DNA from: Diprion similis
Lineage: Eukaryota; Arthropoda; Insecta; Hymenoptera; Diprionidae
Direction: 5' to 3'
Length of the DNA stretch: 64,000 nucleotides
Assembly (NCBI RefSeq): GCF_021155765.1
Contig: NC_060107.1
Location: 13,378,501 to 13,442,500 of the forward strand
Below the pieces are notes generated by a model. The model worked only from the letters and a program-made list of their open reading frames with translations, was not told the origin of the DNA and searched no databases. This document shows, piece by piece, positions 58,955 through 64,000 of this stretch. The position numbers and the translations under genes are program-made. The first letter of the stretch is position 1. Each line of letters opens with the position of its first letter.

Positions 58955-61900
58955 ATGGCGGCAGACAGCGATGGTGATCTGATCGAGACGGTGGTTACGT
59001 GTGAGGGGGATCTCGGGGACCCAGAATTTGCACACAAATTCAAAGTTATTGTCGAGCGGCTCGAAACCCTGCTCTGTCAAGGTAAAGAAACTCTTGGAAA
59101 GCATAAATTGAATTTGAATTTGGATTAAATGATGATGAAAATTGAAATTTAACACAATTTGAAACGGTTTTTAGAAAAGGGTGAGAGCTTGCGTGTCGAT
59201 AAGGTGGAGCCATGGAACTCTGTAAGGGTAACATTTTCAATTCCAAGAGAGGCTGCGCTGCGTCTAAGAGAATTGGCAGCCCAGGGTTCGGCGACTCTCA
59301 CACAGCTTGGCATTCTTTCCGTTCAAGTTGAAGGAGATCAGGTAAACGTTCAAAATTTGATTTTAATCACCTCGTTCAAGTATCAACCACTCCTCTGTCT
59401 ATCGATAGTAGATCGTTAAACCATGTCAAGCTACATCATGCAAGTGACGAGTTGCGTCTCAGCGAGTATATATTCAATGAATATAAATGGTCTTTGGCAA
59501 ATTTCATTACTGTGAACTTATCTTCTATCAATGTGGCGTAATGGTGAGATCTTACAGAGACACTATTACCCACATTTACTAACATACAGTGTCGGACATT
59601 TCAATCGGAGCACTAAATTGAAATATAAAAAATTAACTAAAATACTGAGGAAATGAATATCATTACATTTATTAAGGTTTCGATATACTTCAACTGTTAC
59701 CTAATCAAAGCACATATCGAGTAGGGGAATCTAACAGCACGATATATTTTCATCGGCACGTGTTTCGAAAACTGCAGTGTTAACCCAAAGCTTTGAGGAT
59801 TGGAAAATTATAACGAATGCTAACTCGACGGTCTGTGTATAACAAAATTTTATCCTCCTTTTATTTTCGTTCGTGTTCTTTGTTTTTTTCTAAACGATCT
59901 TAATATATCGCATGATGAATATCTTATGCTATTAATGCAATTGAGGCTGCAAAGAAATGAGTTTAACGCTTCCTACGATAGTGAAAAGATACTTGACCTC
60001 GTCTCACTATACTCAATAAAAATAAAACGCCCAAAGATTGATTCTATAAATCCTAGTTTTATTTTGTAAAGAATTACACCGAATATCTGTCCCAAAACTG
60101 ACAGTATGTAATTATTGAAATTCTAGGTGATATCTCTGAGGATTGCCAGTCGCTTTGGTGGAGAAGCACAAGAAATAGTTTTGCGTTCTGGATCCACTCA
60201 AGATGGGGGCTCCAAAGCTCAAGGCGAATCTGCCATCGAAGTCTCTCACACGGAAACTGATTCTTCAGCAGCTGTTGCCGGACCCAGTAATGCATCCAGT
60301 ATTTCCTCAGCCTTATGCAATGTCGCACAAATAATAGCTGCTGGTAACTACCTACATACCTACTTTCTACAGTTCACAATTATGTCATCACAAGGCAGTA
60401 TTTAGTCACCGCTGCTTATCACTATCAAAATTTAATTTTGTTAAAACCATACATCAAACGAGAATAAATAACGTGTTTTAGGTGCTTCGGGAGAAAAGGC
60501 TCCTCAGTTTCGATCGCCGAATGTCGTAGCTCCGACGGATTGCGATCCAATTCCACCCTTTCTCGCAAAATCAGCTCAACCAACCCCAGGGAGTAGCACC
60601 AGTGGCATTTCCGGCAGCCAATCCACGACGACATCAGGCACATCACCGAGAAATAACTACAACGGCCCGTTTCCGTTCGCTAGCATGACACATGCCGCCC
60701 AAGCTGTACACAGCCGCGAATCCCAAGCTGCCGGTGCTGTTAAAAATGCAGTGCAATTTAAGCATCATACACAACCACCGCCACCATATCCTGCACAAGA
60801 TAGTCTGATAACGGTAACGTCGCTGAACACTAGTCACACGACATCCCTGCCGGTGTCAGTGGGCCAGTTGACGAATCAATACAAACAGGTCAATGCCACG
60901 GTGACGAGTTTGTCGTCGACTAATGACAGCAGTTTGTCCAACAACCCTAATGCCAGTGGTAATCAAGTTGCATTGTCGAGCCCGCTATTGGTCAATCTCT
61001 TACAAAATGACGGCAGTTCACATTCCAACAACGTGATGACCAGTCAGAAAATGCTACCTCCAGCCACTGTGGAAAGTGCAGGAAACGTGAACCGTATAAG
61101 GCCGACTAAGAAGCCGATTGCCAGGAGGAAAGATAATGTTAACTCGCCAAACGATTCACCGCCGAGTTTGGAATCGTTGAGAACAGAAGATTTACTGGGG
61201 GCGTCGAGCATTGTTCCAGACTTGACGCGGAATTCTGGACCTTCGGCGTTCGCCACTGTAAATGTTAACCAACAGACAGCGATAACTCAACAGCACTCCG
61301 GTAATGTGATTAGTACAGGACAAACCTTACCTTCGTCGCAAAATCCCCACCAAGTCTCAATGGCGAGCCAAATGCAGGCACCAGCCATACACAACCAAGT
61401 ACAAATACAACAAAAGTTTCCAATCCGACAAGAACTAGCCTATCGGCCATCTCAGGTACGAATGCAAAATCAATCAATGCCGGTGAAACATTCACTGAGC
61501 AATCAACAGGTTCGAACTTCTCTCCAGCAGCGACAGCAATTACTAATCCAGCAGCAGCAGCTGATTCAAGCTCAGCAACAATTGGGACAGCAAAGTGGTA
61601 GTAACAATCAGTTAATTCAACAACAAGGCGGAGCAACTTCTCAGTCGTCTATAATGGAGCAACAGGGCAACAATTCTCAGGTGCAGCAAGCGGCTGGCAA
61701 TCACCAAATCCTCCAACAACAAATGATGCACTCTGGATCAGGAATCAATACCCCTCAGCAAAGGCTGAATTACTTGGGCAACGTGCGTCAGGCGACTCCT
61801 CCACCTTATCCCAGACAACCGACGCCACAGCAACAGAACCAACAACAGCCGCAGCCTCAATCGCAGCCATCGCATTTAGGGCAGCAGAATCAGATGCTAA

Positions 61901-63757
61901 ACGTACAGCAGCAGCTGCACCATAATCAGTTAAAAAACATGAACGTCAATACAGGTGCAACGACAGATTTTCGTTATGGTCAGAGTCAGAATATTCTTAG
62001 CAGAAACTATTCCAACGTTACGGGAAACAGTGGATCGGCTTGGAATGTTCAAAATGGCGCTGTTCCTCAAGGTGCTCAAGTCAACACCGCTCAGCGCAAT
62101 GTTGTTCCAAGTCAGTCTACTGGAACACTATCACAAAATGTGCCTCGATTAAATCACGTAACTGCGCCTGCCAGCATAGCGACGGCGAATACTGCGGATG
62201 CACCGGAACCGTCTAAGGCCGAGGAAGAGCCTGAACCGGAATACACGTCGACAGGGAAAGTCAGGCAATTCTTAATAAATCCATTGACTGGGCTCTTGGA
62301 GCCGATGCCTAGCGAGAGTTCGGATTCGGAACCAGAGAGTGCGGTCGACAATCAGGACGAGTTCTTTTCTTTTCCATCACCGTCTAACGACAGATCAAAT
62401 TCCATATTTTCGGACGATGATGCGGACAGTAATTTCTCCAGAAGAAACGACACCACCACAAATACAGATCAATCCGACTCTGAAACGACGGTGAAATCCA
62501 CCGCCAGTGAGGGCAGTTTAAAACATAACAGAATAAAGTCTAGCAGAGAATTAGCTCACAGTCCGATGCCAGGTGAGAAAATAAAACTGCGTCTGAAACT
62601 GGAGAAATCTGAACCAGTTACACCCGCCTACAAGGTCGATGTCTCATTTGTTAACATGCCACCTGTTAGGAAAGCTGACAAATCTGTGAATAAAATATTT
62701 TCGGCCGGTATCCAAAGTTCAGGTCCAGCCGGTGATGAACCTAGAGTGCCTCCGTTACACATCTCTTTAAGAGGTCGCAACGCATCCGTAGTTCAAATCA
62801 GAAAAAAGGAAAAGAAAGCTTTGAAGGAGGGTGAATTTGAGTCTTTAACGATAAAACGACGCGGTAAACTGAAGAAAATGAAAGAATCCACAGACGGTAA
62901 TAAATTGCTTCAAAAAAAGTCATCTTTAAGTATGATTATCGGTACTTCGTCCGTATCTAAATTTCCGTTATCAAATTCAACCGTCATCAACAGCACTAAC
63001 CCTGTGTCGAAAATGAACAGTGCCCTTCAAACCGTCATGAATAGAGCAAACGCCTCGAAGCAAGATTCGCCGTTGGATGGCGCGAAATTACAGACAGTTA
63101 TAGCAAAACCCAGTTCCAGCAAGACCAGCGACGTGGACGACATACCGCTCAACAGTAGAATACCATCACCTGTTAAGCATAAGTCAACGATTTTGAATCC
63201 GACTGCAAATTCTCAGCCGGTTTTGGCCAAAACTCAATTGGAAACTGAGGTCCAAAACCACACGAGTGAACATAAAATCGGAGGAGGTAAATATTCTGCA
63301 ATAAAATTCATGCTATTTTTCAATTAATGATTTCTTTTTTAAAAAAAGCTAAAATGAAAATTGAATTTCTGTTTAGGCAAGACCAAAAGAAGAGATTCTA
63401 AGAAGAAATCGGAGACCAGCGACGGCTTATATCGTGAGCAAAATTTATTATCTGGTGGGAGGATTTTGGACAACCAGATGAAATGGCGAAAATTCGGTTA
63501 TAAAGGAAATCCGGGACAACCCATAAAGAAAACTGAGGCAGCATTAACCGAAAGTTTTCCACATAAGGTTAAAAAAGTTGGAGAAGTTCGGAGAACTAGT
63601 GATAGTGACATTAACAGAACTGTAAGTGAAACAGCCAATGCCTTGAGCGTAGTGACGTCGAGACTAACTGAAATTAATGGAATCAAGAAAGACCTCGTCA
63701 GTCAAGAAAAAAGAAGACGACTGAGTTCGGTGGACGAGAAGGATCTACGTTTAGCAG
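58955..63757 (+). CDS. NCOA6: NCOA6 (nuclear receptor coactivator 6), 5' part, continues off the window
   Basis: Five exons are seen: 58955-59081, 59175-59341, 60127-60343, 60482-63286 and 63377-63757. They encode at least 1232 residues in one frame, and the last ends at a donor (CAG|GTATTA, phase 1). The N-terminal block [19 protein letters not shown]...[11 protein letters not shown] matches vertebrate NCOA6 strongly. So does the receptor-binding box [10 protein letters not shown] (LxxLL at residues 340-344), followed by a basic RRK segment. A Gln-rich tract spans about residues 520-650. A second LxxLL, in [10 protein letters not shown] (772-776), opens an acidic Ser-rich patch. Basic, Ser/Lys-rich sequence follows. 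In animals NCOA6 is a nuclear subunit of the MLL3/4 (Drosophila Trr) H3K4 methyltransferase complex and links nuclear receptors to it. The start is inferred from [11 protein letters not shown], which leads straight into the conserved part. Confidence 0.93.
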
Positions 63758-64000
63758 GTATTATATTTCATCCACCTTATTTATATATTTCTCATTCTTA
63801 AACAGTGTACAGTTGAGTCAAATTACAATTGATTATGTGTTTTTGATCAATGACTGAACACAAACAATTGCATGTTTAAATTCTATGCTTTATCACACAT
63901 GCATCGAAAACCTAATTTCCGATACCTGTAACACGTACCTAAAATGACCGTTTGGAGTGCTGTTGCATGGTCTGAATCATATGAAGCATCGTGCACCGCT
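63758..64000 (+). other. NCOA6 intron at the right edge
   Basis: Begins with the GT donor after exon 5 of NCOA6. No acceptor is reached before the window ends, so the remaining 3' exons lie outside. Confidence 0.7.

Noticed and set aside
1-64000. CRISPR array, operons, riboswitches, phage or insertion sequences
   Set aside because: Spliced animal genes and insect-type repeats exclude a prokaryotic reading. The tandem arrays lack unique spacers of constant length.

Overview
The window is nuclear DNA from an animal, most likely an insect. It is AT-rich, with small spliced genes (introns often 60-300 bp), wide gene-poor tracts full of short inverted-repeat elements and microsatellites, and a short interstitial run of the arthropod telomere repeat TTAGG. 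That repeat argues against Diptera. Hymenoptera is my best guess but is not proven by the sequence. There is no prokaryotic, viral or organellar segment and no recognisable transposase or reverse transcriptase gene.

The left half (about 1-34,800) is gene-poor. It holds one intronless histone-fold gene (5445-5894), one exon of a secreted somatomedin-B protein of the SBSPON type (minus strand, about 22.9-23.2 kb), and a complete six-exon NSMCE1 gene of the SMC5/6 complex (24,689-26,535, minus). The rest is repeats: several foldback elements (269-433, 9711-10324, 20651-21250, 27360-27764), an opposed pair of dispersed repeats (8043-8281 and 14224-14482), a roughly 200-bp tandem array, and a minisatellite with higher-order structure (29.2-30.3 kb).

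The right half (about 34,800-64,000) is dense with conserved single-copy genes. In order they are EXOSC6/MTR3 (RNA exosome, +), SF3B5 (spliceosome, -), TBP (general transcription factor, +), the 31-exon cilia gene CFAP44 (-), GDPGP1 (GDP-glucose phosphorylase, -), COX6C (respiratory chain, +), and the 5' part of NCOA6 (coactivator of the MLL3/4-type H3K4 methyltransferase complex, +), which runs off the right edge. EXOSC6/SF3B5 and TBP/CFAP44 are convergent pairs with short spacers. CFAP44 and GDPGP1 are in tandem, and GDPGP1/COX6C are divergent.

The exon models were built by hand from reading-frame continuity and GT/AG signals. For TBP, EXOSC6, SF3B5, COX6C, NSMCE1, GDPGP1 and CFAP44 every exon junction keeps frame and ends in a stop codon. 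The genes do not form a pathway; this is an ordinary housekeeping neighbourhood. I found no convincing new multi-gene system. The items most worth a second look are the orphan histone-fold gene, the nested repeats, a 135-nt hairpin at 3846-3980, and details inside CFAP44 and NCOA6.
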